This document shows positions 54,683-63,070 of a stretch of 64,000 nucleotides of DNA, piece after piece (position 1 is the stretch's first letter; the number at the start of each line of letters is the position of its first letter). Under the pieces are notes generated by a model. It was not told the origin of the DNA and did not search any database. It saw nothing but the letters and a program-made list of their open reading frames with translations. Source of the DNA: Sandaracinaceae bacterium (lineage in GTDB: Bacteria; Myxococcota_A; Polyangia; Polyangiales; Houyiibacteriaceae); NCBI GenBank assembly GCA_020633055.1, contig JACKEJ010000006.1, forward strand, positions 910,550 through 974,549, given 5' to 3'. A program made the translations under genes and the position numbers.

Positions 54683-55861
54683 ATGGCGGAAGTCACCCCC
54701 GAGGTCCTGATCGAGCGAGCCCGCAAGCTGGCTCCGACCCTGCGCGAGCGCGCCGAGAAGGCCAGCGAGCTGCGGCGCACCCCCGACGAGACCATCGCGG
54801 ACTTCCACGAGCTGGGGTTGTTCAAGGCGGTGCAGCCCAAGCGCTACGGCGGCTACGAGATGAACCCCAAGGTGCTCTACCAGCTGCAGGTGGAGCTCGG
54901 GCGGGGCTGCGCGTCGAGCGCGTGGGTGTTCGGCGTGCTCAGCGTCCACACCTGGCAGCTCGCCCTGTTCCCGAAGGAGACGCAGGACGAGGTCTGGGGT
55001 GACGACCCGAAGACGCTGATCTCGTCCAGCTACATGCCGGTCGGCAAGTCATCGTGGCTGGACGACGGCGCGGTCACCCTCAGCGGGCACTGGTCGTTCT
55101 CGAGCGGCTGCGACCACGCGCAGTGGATCTTCCTCGGCGGCTTCGTGCCCACCGAGGCGGGCAGCCCCCCGGACATGCGCACCTTCCTGCTCCCGCGCGC
55201 GGACTACGAGATCAAGGACAACTGGTACGTGTCCGGCCTCAAGAGCTCGGGCAGCAAGGACGTCCTCGTCAACAACGCGAAGGTGCCCGCGCACCACATG
55301 CACAAGTTCTTCGACGGCTTCCGCTCGAACAGCCCCGGCAACGAGGTCAACACCTCGCCGGTCTACCGCTATCCGTTCGGGCAGATCCACGTGCGCTCGG
55401 TCAGCACGCCGGCGCTCGGGGCCGCGCTGGGCGCGCTCGAGTCGTTCAACGAGTACATGAAGACCAAGGTCTCGCAGGCCACCGGCGGCAAGGCCTCCGA
55501 CAACCTGCTCAACAACATCGCGGCGGCCGAGGCTGCGGCCGTGATCGACCGCGAGATCATCACGCTGGAGCGCAACTTCGACGAGATGTTCGGCTACCTC
55601 GAGCGCGGCGAGCCCATCCCCCTCGAGCGCCGCGCGCGCTTCCGCAACGACTCGGCGCGCGCCGTGAGCGCCGCCGTCGAGGTGGTGGACGCGCTCTTCA
55701 CCGCGTGCGGTGGCCGCGTGCTCTTCCAGGGCAACGACATCAACCGTCACTGGCAGGACGTGCACGCCATCCGCGCGCACCACGCCAACGGCCCGGACAA
55801 GCCCGCCGCCAACTTCGGCGCCATGCAGTTCGGCAACAAGAACACCGACTTCTTCATCTGA
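54683..55861 (+). CDS. hsaA: HsaA-like 3-HSA hydroxylase, oxygenase subunit
   Basis: The protein is 392 residues, the length of HsaA, an acyl-CoA-dehydrogenase-fold flavin monooxygenase that hydroxylates 3-HSA to the catechol 3,4-DHSA. LFKAVQPKRYGGYE, VHTWQLALFPKETQDEVWG, ISSSYMPVG, WSFSSGCDHAQWIFLGG, DYEIKDNWYVSGLKSSGSKD and the end FGNKNTDFFI match HsaA segments as remembered. The start at 54683 has GAGG upstream; earlier in-frame starts would run into the KstR-like site. The reductase HsaB, which supplies the flavin, is not in this window. Confidence 0.85.
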   Translation: MAEVTPEVLIERARKLAPTLRERAEKASELRRTPDETIADFHELGLFKAVQPKRYGGYEMNPKVLYQLQVELGRGCASSAWVFGVLSVHTWQLALFPKETQDEVWGDDPKTLISSSYMPVGKSSWLDDGAVTLSGHWSFSSGCDHAQWIFLGGFVPTEAGSPPDMRTFLLPRADYEIKDNWYVSGLKSSGSKDVLVNNAKVPAHHMHKFFDGFRSNSPGNEVNTSPVYRYPFGQIHVRSVSTPALGAALGALESFNEYMKTKVSQATGGKASDNLLNNIAAAEAAAVIDREIITLERNFDEMFGYLERGEPIPLERRARFRNDSARAVSAAVEVVDALFTACGGRVLFQGNDINRHWQDVHAIRAHHANGPDKPAANFGAMQFGNKNTDFFI

Positions 55862-55919
55862 AGTGCGCGTGCCCGTCGGGTTTCCGGCGGCGCGCCCCGA
55901 GCACGGAGCAAGAACGCAC

Positions 55920-56822
55920 ATGAGTCTCATTCAGCAGCTCGGCTTCCTCGAGTTCGAGGTCTCGGACCTCCCCGCGTGGGAGGGCTTCATGACCAAGGTG
56001 CTGGGTACCCAGCTGGTGGACAAGGCCGAGGACGGAACCATGCGCTTCCGCATGGACGGCCACGCCTACCGCTTCGTGGTCACGCCCGGCCCGCGCGACG
56101 ACCTGCGCACCATGGGCTGGCAGGTGGAGAGCGCCGCCAAGCTCGAGGAGTGCGCGGCGCGTCTCACCGCTGCTGGCGTCGAGATCACGCGCGGCGACGC
56201 AGCGATGTGCGTGGCTCGCGGAGTGCTCGGTCTCATCGCGTTCCGTGACCCCGGCCGCATCCCGGTGGAGATCTTCCACGGTCCGTCGCTCGGGCGCGAG
56301 CCGTTCCGCAGCGACTACGTGGGCTCGCACTTCGTGGCCGACGAGCTGGGGCTCGGGCACTTGGTCATCTCCACGCGCAACCGCGACGAGAGCCGCGACT
56401 TCTACATGAACGTGCTCGACTTCAAGCTCAGCGACCACATCGTCTGCGAGATCGGCACGTACCAGGTGGACATCGCGTTCCTGCACACCAACCCCCGCCA
56501 CCACAGCCTCGCCATGGGCGGGCCGATGCCCAAGCGTGTGCACCACTTCATGCTGCAGGTCGCGAACATCGACGACGTGGGCCTGGCCTACGACCGCGCC
56601 CGCGACAACGGCGTGGTCATCGAGCAGGAGCTGGGCCGGCACCCGAACGACCGGATGTTCTCGTTCTACGCGCAGACGCCGAGCGGCACCCAGTTCGAGT
56701 TCGGCCATGGGGGCCGTCTGATCGACGACGCCACGTGGGAGCCCACCACGTACCACGCCATCAGCGAGTGGGGGCACCGTCGCCCGCCGCGCAAGCGCCC
56801 CAAGCCCGAGACGACGGCCTGA
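55920..56822 (+). CDS. hsaC: HsaC-like extradiol ring-cleavage dioxygenase
   Basis: The protein is 300 residues, the same length as HsaC. It opens the 3,4-DHSA ring between C4 and C5 using Fe(II). The type I extradiol fold is two repeats; the metal ligands are His147 (GLGHLVI), His209 (RVHHFML) and Glu260 (QFEFGHGG). NPRHHSLA and ELGRHPNDRMFSFYAQTPSG are HsaC/BphC-type segments. A biphenyl or other catechol substrate is the alternative. It follows hsaA by 58 bases. Confidence 0.88.
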   Translation: MSLIQQLGFLEFEVSDLPAWEGFMTKVLGTQLVDKAEDGTMRFRMDGHAYRFVVTPGPRDDLRTMGWQVESAAKLEECAARLTAAGVEITRGDAAMCVARGVLGLIAFRDPGRIPVEIFHGPSLGREPFRSDYVGSHFVADELGLGHLVISTRNRDESRDFYMNVLDFKLSDHIVCEIGTYQVDIAFLHTNPRHHSLAMGGPMPKRVHHFMLQVANIDDVGLAYDRARDNGVVIEQELGRHPNDRMFSFYAQTPSGTQFEFGHGGRLIDDATWEPTTYHAISEWGHRRPPRKRPKPETTA

Positions 56823-56842
56823 GCCGCGGGAGACCGGACGAC

Positions 56843-57646
56843 ATGACGAACGACGCGCTGGACCGAGCGAAGATCGAGGAGCACGGCGACGCGCTCTACA
56901 CCGCCTTGCGCGCGCGCAAGACCCTCACGCCGCTGACGCAACGCTGGCCCGAGATCACCATCGCCGACGCCTACCACGTGTCGCTCCACATGGTGAACCG
57001 CCGCATCCGCGACGACGGCGAGGTCATCATCGGCAAGAAGATCGGCGTCACCAGCAAGGCCGTCCAGGAGATGCTAGACGTTCACCAGCCGGACTTCGGC
57101 TACCTCACGGACAAGATGATGTACCCGAACGGCGGGCCCATGCCCATCAGCGAGCAGCTCATCCAGCCGCGCGCCGAGGGCGAGATCGCGTTCAAGCTGA
57201 AGAAGGACCTGGTGGGCCCCGGCGTCACGAACGAGGACGTGTTGGCCGCGACCGAGTACGTGATGGCCTGCTTCGAGATCGTCGACAGCCGCGTCAACGA
57301 CTGGAAGGTGCGGATCCAGGACACCGTGGCGGACAACGCCAGCTGCGGCCTGTTCGTGCTGGGTGACGAGCACGTCAGCCCCGAGGGGCTGGACTTCCCC
57401 AACCTGCAGATGCGCGTCTACAAGAACGGCGCGCTCCTCAGCCAGGGCCTCGGCAGCGCGGCGCTCGGCTCGCCCGTCAACTGCGTCACCTGGCTGGCCA
57501 ACACCCTCGGCGAGTTCGGCATCTCGCTCAACGCGGGCGACGTGGTGCTCTCCGGGTCACTCGTGCCGCTCGAGCCCGTCGTCGCGGGCGACGAGATGCG
57601 CCTCGAGGTCGACGGCGTCGGCACGGCGAGCGTGCGCTTCACCTGA
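56843..57646 (+). CDS. hsaE: HsaE-like 2-hydroxypentadienoate hydratase
   Basis: The protein is 267 residues of the MhpD/HsaE hydratase family. It adds water to 2-hydroxy-2,4-pentadienoate (or its hexadienoate homologue) to give the 4-hydroxy-2-oxo acid cleaved by HsaF. GKKIGVTSKAVQEMLDVHQPDFGYL, the metal-site Glu residues in AEGEIAFKLKKDL and VMACFEIVDSRV, and the end GDVVLSGSLV are typical. It starts 20 bases after hsaC. The hydrolase HsaD, which should make its substrate, is missing here. Confidence 0.9.
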   Translation: MTNDALDRAKIEEHGDALYTALRARKTLTPLTQRWPEITIADAYHVSLHMVNRRIRDDGEVIIGKKIGVTSKAVQEMLDVHQPDFGYLTDKMMYPNGGPMPISEQLIQPRAEGEIAFKLKKDLVGPGVTNEDVLAATEYVMACFEIVDSRVNDWKVRIQDTVADNASCGLFVLGDEHVSPEGLDFPNLQMRVYKNGALLSQGLGSAALGSPVNCVTWLANTLGEFGISLNAGDVVLSGSLVPLEPVVAGDEMRLEVDGVGTASVRFT

Positions 57647-57720
57647 GCGCGTCGCGCTCGTTCTCCACTCCTCCATCTCCCCAGTTTTCGGCCGCACACG
57701 CGGCGCAGCGCGAGGCAACG

Positions 57721-58617
57721 ATGTCCAAGAAGATCAAGGCAGCCATCATCGGGTCCGGCAACATCGGCACGGACCTGCTCTACAAGGCCCTCCGCAGCGA
57801 GGTCATCGAGCCCGTGTGGATGGTGGGCATCGAGGAGGCCTCCGAGGGTCTGGCGCGCGCGCGTCAGCTCGGGCTCAAGTGCACCCACGAGGGCGTGGCC
57901 GGGCTCGAACCGCACATCGCCGCCGACAACATCCAAATCGCCTGGGACGCCACCAGCGCCTACGTGCACGCCGCCAACAACGACATCGTCAAGAAGTACG
58001 GCGTGAAGATGATCGACCTGACGCCTGCGGCGATCGGCCCGTTCTGCGTGCCGCCGGTCAACCTGGCCGCGATGGTCGGCGAGCAGGCCCAGAACGTGAA
58101 CATGGTCACGTGCGGTGGGCAGGCCACCATCCCCATGGTCGCCGCCGTCAGCCGCGTGCAGCCCGTGGCCTACGGCGAGATCGTCGCGACCGTCTCGTCG
58201 AAGTCGGCCGGCCCCGGCACCCGCAAGAACATCGACGAGTTCACGCGCACGACGGCGCGCGGCGTGACCGAGGTCGGCGGCGCCAAGGAGGGCAAGGCCA
58301 TCATCATCATCAACCCGGCCGAGCCGCCGCTCATCATGCGCGACACGGTGCACTGCCTGACCGAGGGCGAGCCCGACCAGGCGGCGATCACCAAGTCCAT
58401 CTTGGAGATGGTCAAGGAGGTCCAGAAGTACGTGCCCGGCTACACGCTCAAGAACGGCCCGGTGTTCGACGGCAAGCGCGTGTCGGTCTTCCTCGAGGTC
58501 GAGGGCCTGGGGGACTTCCTCCCGAAGTACGCCGGCAACCTGGACATCATGACGGCCGCCGGGCTCCGCACGGCCGAGATCTTCGCGGAGCAGATGCTCG
58601 CGGACGCCGCCGCCTGA
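57721..58617 (+). CDS. hsaG: HsaG-like acylating aldehyde dehydrogenase
   Basis: The protein is 298 residues. It oxidises the aldehyde made by the aldolase to an acyl-CoA with NAD and CoA (acetaldehyde to acetyl-CoA, propanal to propionyl-CoA). The NAD loop is AIIGSGNIGTDLLYK, the nucleophile is Cys131 in NMVTCGGQATIPMV, and INPAEPPLIMRDTVHCLTE is family-typical. It forms a channelling complex with the aldolase encoded next. Confidence 0.93.
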   Translation: MSKKIKAAIIGSGNIGTDLLYKALRSEVIEPVWMVGIEEASEGLARARQLGLKCTHEGVAGLEPHIAADNIQIAWDATSAYVHAANNDIVKKYGVKMIDLTPAAIGPFCVPPVNLAAMVGEQAQNVNMVTCGGQATIPMVAAVSRVQPVAYGEIVATVSSKSAGPGTRKNIDEFTRTTARGVTEVGGAKEGKAIIIINPAEPPLIMRDTVHCLTEGEPDQAAITKSILEMVKEVQKYVPGYTLKNGPVFDGKRVSVFLEVEGLGDFLPKYAGNLDIMTAAGLRTAEIFAEQMLADAAA

Positions 58618-58651
58618 ACCCCCACCCGACGCAGACGAAAAGGACTCCGCC

Positions 58652-59695
58652 ATGAACCTCAACGGCAAGAGCATCATCCTCCACGACATGTGCCTGCGCG
58701 ACGGGATGCACCCGCAGCAGCACCAGATCACCGTCGACCAGATGGTCCAGACCGCCACCGCGCTCGACGCGGCCGGGATGCCGCTGATCGAGGTCACGCA
58801 CGGCGACGGGCTCGGCGGCGCGTCGGTGAACTACGGCTTCCCCGCGGCGAGCGACGAGGAGTACCTGCGCGCGGTCGTGCCCAAGATGAAGAACGCCAAG
58901 GTCTCGGCGCTGCTGCTCCCCGGCATCGGCACCGTCGACCACCTGCGCATGGCGCTCGACTGCGGCGTGAGCACCATCCGCGTGGCCACTCACTGCACCG
59001 AGGCCGACGTCTCCGAGCAACACATCAAGCTCGGCGCGAAGCTCGGGATGGACACGGTGGGCTTCCTGATGATGGCGCACATGATCTCGCCCGAGAAGCT
59101 GGTGGAGCAGGCCAAGCTCATGGAGAGCTACGGCGCCAACTGCCTCTACATCACGGACTCGGCGGGCTACATGCTGCCGGACGACGTCACGGCCCGCATC
59201 GGGCTGCTCAAGTCGCAGGTGAACGCCGGCACGCAGGTGGGCTTCCACGGCCACCACAACATGCACATGGGCATCAGCAACTCGCTGGCCGCCATCGAGG
59301 CCGGCGCGGACCGCATCGACGGCTCGACGGCGGGCATGGGCGCGGGCGCGGGCAACACGCCGCTCGAGGTGTTCGTCGCCGTGCTCGAGCGCATGGGCGT
59401 CCAGTCGGGCGTGGACCTCTTCAAGCTCATGGACGTGGCCGAGGAGATCGTCTACCCGATGATGCACCACAAGGTGCGCACGGACCGCGACTCGCTCACG
59501 CTGGGCTACGCGGGCGTGTACTCGTCGTTCCTGCTGTTCGCCAAGCGCGCCAGCGCCAAGTACGGCGTGCCCTCGCGCGACATCCTGATGGAGTTGGGTC
59601 GCCGCGGCACCGTGGGCGGTCAGGAAGACATGATCGAGGACCTGGCGCTCGACTTGGCCAAGGCGCGCGCGGCGGCCAGCGCCGAAGCGGAGTGA
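58652..59695 (+). CDS. hsaF: HsaF-like 4-hydroxy-2-oxovalerate aldolase
   Basis: The protein is 347 residues. It cleaves 4-hydroxy-2-oxo acids to pyruvate and an aldehyde, which passes to HsaG. The TIM-barrel start HDMCLRDGMHPQQHQ has the catalytic Arg-Asp, HGDGLGG and YITDSAG follow, and the metal-binding GFHGHHNMHMG is intact. The C-terminal region provides the contact with the dehydrogenase. AAAAGGA precedes the ATG at 58652. Confidence 0.94.
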   Translation: MNLNGKSIILHDMCLRDGMHPQQHQITVDQMVQTATALDAAGMPLIEVTHGDGLGGASVNYGFPAASDEEYLRAVVPKMKNAKVSALLLPGIGTVDHLRMALDCGVSTIRVATHCTEADVSEQHIKLGAKLGMDTVGFLMMAHMISPEKLVEQAKLMESYGANCLYITDSAGYMLPDDVTARIGLLKSQVNAGTQVGFHGHHNMHMGISNSLAAIEAGADRIDGSTAGMGAGAGNTPLEVFVAVLERMGVQSGVDLFKLMDVAEEIVYPMMHHKVRTDRDSLTLGYAGVYSSFLLFAKRASAKYGVPSRDILMELGRRGTVGGQEDMIEDLALDLAKARAAASAEAE

Positions 59696-59699
59696 GCTC

Positions 59700-60929
59700 A
59701 TGAGCCAGCCCAGCGAGCACAGCGAGAGCGCCGAGCTGCGCGAGTTCCGCGCAGAGATGCGCGCCTTCATGCGTGAGGAGGCGCCCAAGAGCCTGCTGGG
59801 CACGTCGCCCTGCGGCCCCTTCGACGGCTACTGGGGCGGCAAGCTGCACCCCGAGGTGCCGGCCGACGTGCTGCGTTGGCGCGACGTCACGCTCGCTCGT
59901 GGCCTGACGGCGCCCACCTGGCCCAAGGCCTACGGCGGCGCGGGGCTCACGTTCGCGCACGCGAAGGTGCTGTACGACGAGATGCGCGAGCTGGGGCTGC
60001 CGCGCCCCGTGGTGGGCTTCGGGTTCGCCATGATCGGCCCCACGCTGCTGCAGTTCGGCAACGAGGAGCAGAAGCTGCAGCACCTGCCCGCCATCTGCGC
60101 GGGCGAGATCCGCTGGTGTCAGGGGTACAGCGAGCCCAACGCGGGCTCCGACCTCGCCAACGTGCAGCTGGCGTGCGAGCCCGACGGGCCGGACCACTAC
60201 ATGCTCAACGGGCAGAAGGTGTGGACCAGCCACGCCGACCGCAGCGACTGGATCTTCTGCCTGGCGCGCACGGACCGCGCGGCGAAGAAGCAGAAGGGCA
60301 TCACGTTCATCCTGGTCGACATGCGCACCGAGGGCGTCACGCCGCGCAAGATCGAGCTCATCAGCGGGGCGTCCCCGTTCTGCGAGACCTTCTTCGAGAA
60401 CGTGCGCGTGCCGCGCAGCAACGTGGTGGGCGAGGTCAACGCGGGCTGGACGGTCGCGAAGGCCCTGCTCGGCCACGAGCGCTCGATGATCGGGCAGTCC
60501 ATCGGGCGCGACCCGGGCTCCACGCAGCGTGAGCTGGTGAAGCTGGCGCGCAAGCACCTGGACGCGCCCGAGGGTCCGTTGCCCGATGCGTTGCAGCGCG
60601 ACCGGGTGGCGGCGGTCTCCATGGAAGAGGCGGCCTTCCAGCTCACGCTGGACCGCTTGGCGCAGGCGCGCGCTGCGGGCGGGCCGGGGACCGAGAGCTC
60701 CATCATGAAGATCGTCGCGACCGAGCTGAAGCAGCGGCGCTTCGAGGCGGGCATGGCGCTCGCGGGCGCGCAGGGGCTCGGCTGGGAGGGCGACGCGTTC
60801 GACGACGAGGACCTGAGCTACACGCGCGAGTGGCTGCGCTCGCGCGCCAACACCATCGAGGGCGGCAGCTCCGAGGTGCAGCTGAACATCATCGCCAAGG
60901 CGGTGCTCGGCCTGCCGGAGGTGAAGTGA
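59700..60929 (+). CDS. acyl-CoA dehydrogenase, catalytic subunit of a pair
   Basis: The protein is 409 residues. ACAD landmarks are WPKAYGGAGL, WCQGYSEPNAGSDLANVQ (FAD contact), the middle strand KVWTSHA and the end RANTIEGGSSEVQLNIIA, which places the base at Glu387 (YEGT equivalent). The start ATG at 59700 is 4 bases after the hsaF stop. It overlaps the next ACAD by 1 base; in cholesterol catabolism such adjacent pairs form alpha2-beta2 enzymes acting on steroid CoA esters, and this looks like the catalytic chain. Confidence 0.9.
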   Translation: MSQPSEHSESAELREFRAEMRAFMREEAPKSLLGTSPCGPFDGYWGGKLHPEVPADVLRWRDVTLARGLTAPTWPKAYGGAGLTFAHAKVLYDEMRELGLPRPVVGFGFAMIGPTLLQFGNEEQKLQHLPAICAGEIRWCQGYSEPNAGSDLANVQLACEPDGPDHYMLNGQKVWTSHADRSDWIFCLARTDRAAKKQKGITFILVDMRTEGVTPRKIELISGASPFCETFFENVRVPRSNVVGEVNAGWTVAKALLGHERSMIGQSIGRDPGSTQRELVKLARKHLDAPEGPLPDALQRDRVAAVSMEEAAFQLTLDRLAQARAAGGPGTESSIMKIVATELKQRRFEAGMALAGAQGLGWEGDAFDDEDLSYTREWLRSRANTIEGGSSEVQLNIIAKAVLGLPEVK

Positions 60930-62116
60930 TGAGTGTCGTGGTGAGCAACGGGCAGGAGACGCTCACGCTGGTGCTGGACGAAGAGCAGCAGATGCTGCGC
61001 AGCACCGTGCGGCAGTTCGTGGACCAGCACGCCCCCGTGGGGCGCCTGCGCACGCTGCGCGACGCGCGTGACGAGCGCGGCTACAGCGCGTCCGTGTGGT
61101 CCGAGATGGCCGAGCTGGGCTGGCTGGGGCTGCAGGTGCCAGAGGCCCACGATGGCCTGGGCTTGGGCTTCTTCGACCTCACGGTGGTGCTCGAGCAGTG
61201 TGGGCGAAAGCTCATGCCCGAGCCGCTGGTGAGCACGCTGCTGCTGGGGGCGCAGGCGCTCATGCTGGGCGGGACCGAGGCGCAACAGGCGGCCTGGCTG
61301 CCCGGCATCGCGACGGGCGAGAAGGTGGTCACGCTCGCGTTCGACGAGCGCGGCGCGCGTGGCAACCCGCATGCCGGCAAGGCGCTGGCTGCGCGCAGCG
61401 GCGCGGGCTTCACGCTGAGCGGGACCAGGGTGGGCGTCCTCGACGCGCACGTGGCCGACCTGATCCTCGTCAGCGCGCAGGTGGGGGAGGGCGGTCCGCT
61501 CGGGCTGTTCCTGGTGGACCCGAAGGCCGCCGGCGTGACCGTCACGCGGCACGTCGCGCTCGACCTGCGCAACGCGGGCACGGTGACGCTGGCTGACGTG
61601 GCGGTGGGCGCGGAGGCGCTGCTCGGTGGCGACGCGGCCCTCGAGGTCGGCGACGGTGGCGTGGCCCTGGTCGACCGCGTGCTGGACCGCGCGCGCATCG
61701 GCCTCGCGGCCGAGATGCTGGGCGGCATGGAGCAGGCCTTCGAGGACACCGTCGCGTACCTCAAGGAGCGCGTGCAGTTCGACCGCCCGCTGGGCTCGTT
61801 CCAGGCCCTGCAGCACCGCGCCGCGCGCCTCTACTGCAGCATCGCGCTGGCGCGCTCCGCCGTGCTCGCCGCGGCGCGCGTGGTGGACCAGAGCGGCGAC
61901 CCGCGGGAGGTGGCCAAGTACGCCGCGCTGGCGAAAGTGCGCGCCAGCGAGGCCTTCTACGACGTGGCGCGCGAGGCCATCCAGATGCACGGCGGCATCG
62001 GCATGACCGACGAGCACGACATCGGGTTCTACCTGAAGCGCGCCCAGACCACCCTCGTGACCTTCGGCACCAACGACGCGCTGCGGGCGCGCTGGGCCGA
62101 GCTCAACGGGTACTGA
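60929..62116 (+). CDS. acyl-CoA dehydrogenase, non-catalytic subunit of a pair
   Basis: The protein is 395 residues with the ACAD fold (LGWLGLQVPEAHDGLGLGF, FDRPLGSFQALQHRAA, QMHGGIGMTDEHDIGFYLKRA). The base position, normally YEGT, is TFGT with Phe379, so this chain should not abstract the proton. That loss is what is seen in the partner chain of alpha2-beta2 steroid ACADs. Its ATG overlaps the stop of the catalytic chain gene (TGATG), which fits co-assembly. Confidence 0.9.
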   Translation: MSVVVSNGQETLTLVLDEEQQMLRSTVRQFVDQHAPVGRLRTLRDARDERGYSASVWSEMAELGWLGLQVPEAHDGLGLGFFDLTVVLEQCGRKLMPEPLVSTLLLGAQALMLGGTEAQQAAWLPGIATGEKVVTLAFDERGARGNPHAGKALAARSGAGFTLSGTRVGVLDAHVADLILVSAQVGEGGPLGLFLVDPKAAGVTVTRHVALDLRNAGTVTLADVAVGAEALLGGDAALEVGDGGVALVDRVLDRARIGLAAEMLGGMEQAFEDTVAYLKERVQFDRPLGSFQALQHRAARLYCSIALARSAVLAAARVVDQSGDPREVAKYAALAKVRASEAFYDVAREAIQMHGGIGMTDEHDIGFYLKRAQTTLVTFGTNDALRARWAELNGY

Positions 62117-62163
62117 CGACTCGCCCGTTCACGGGCTCATGTAACGACAGCGGAGACACAGCC

Positions 62164-62910
62164 ATGAAGCGGTACGAGAACAAGAACGTGGTCATCACGG
62201 GCGCGGCCCAGGGCATCGGTCAGGCGACGGCAAAGCGCATCGCCGAAGAGGGCGGCAGCGTCGCCCTGATCGACATCAAGGGCCTCGAGAAGACCCACAA
62301 GATGGTCGAAGACCTGGGCGGCAAGGCCTTCAGCTTCGAGTGCGACGTGACGGACGGCGCGAAGGTCAAAGAGACGGTGGACGCCGCGGCGGAGGCCCTG
62401 GGCGGCTTCGACACGCTGTTCCACATCGCGGGCATCCTGCGCACCTACCACACGCACGAGATGACCTTCGATCAGTACCACCAGATCATGAACATCAACA
62501 TGCACGGCACGTTCTACGTGAACCAGGCCGCGCTGCCGCACCTGCTGAAGAACAAGTACAGCTGCATCACGAACATGGCGAGCACCGCCGCCATCGGCAG
62601 CCACCCGTGGATGAGCGCCTACGCCGCGTCGAAGGGCGCCGTGGTGAGCTTCACCCGTGCGCTGTACATCGAGTACGTGAAGCAGGGCCTGCGCGCGAAC
62701 AGCGTCGTCGGCGGCGGCATCGCCACCAGCCTGCACTCGGACTTCAAGGCGCCTCCCGGTGGCGACATGAAGCTGCTCGCGGGTGCCATGCCCTTCGTGG
62801 GCTTCGCCAAGCCGGAGAAGATCGCCTCCGTGTTCGCGTTCCTCGGTTCCGACGACGCGCGCTTCATCAACGGCACCGAGATCCGCGCCGACGGCGGCGC
62901 GCTCTCCTGA
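62164..62910 (+). CDS. short-chain dehydrogenase/reductase
   Basis: The protein is 248 residues, a classical SDR. VVITGAAQGIGQATA binds NAD(P), NMASTAAIG carries the catalytic Ser, SAYAASKGAVVSFTRA the Tyr and Lys, and NGTEIRADGGAL ends the fold. Unlike the SDR at 46747, its active site is complete. It would oxidise or reduce a hydroxy/keto group, possibly on a steroid CoA intermediate because it ends the hsa operon. It lies 47 bases after the ACAD pair. Confidence 0.9.
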   Translation: MKRYENKNVVITGAAQGIGQATAKRIAEEGGSVALIDIKGLEKTHKMVEDLGGKAFSFECDVTDGAKVKETVDAAAEALGGFDTLFHIAGILRTYHTHEMTFDQYHQIMNINMHGTFYVNQAALPHLLKNKYSCITNMASTAAIGSHPWMSAYAASKGAVVSFTRALYIEYVKQGLRANSVVGGGIATSLHSDFKAPPGGDMKLLAGAMPFVGFAKPEKIASVFAFLGSDDARFINGTEIRADGGALS

Positions 62911-62938
62911 TTCCACCAGTGTCTTTGGGCTGAGCCGT

Positions 62939-62986
62939 GGTCGACCGACCCCGCGCCGAGTTTCGGCGCCGCACGGTCGGTCGACC
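62939..62986. terminator. strong hairpin ending the hsa operon
   Basis: GGTCGACCGACC (62939-62950) pairs perfectly with GGTCGGTCGACC (62975-62986). Inside, GCGCCGA (62953-62959) pairs with TCGGCGC (62963-62969) around GTT. The structure lies 29 bases after the SDR stop and 84 bases before the FadL-like gene. No T tract follows. It should block or limit read-through. Confidence 0.7.
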
Positions 62987-63070
62987 CGCCTCCGTGATGG
63001 TGGAAATACGCCTCACGGGGGGTCTCAGCATGGTTTACGGAGGGTTTCGCTCGTGGTCTACTCGCCCACT

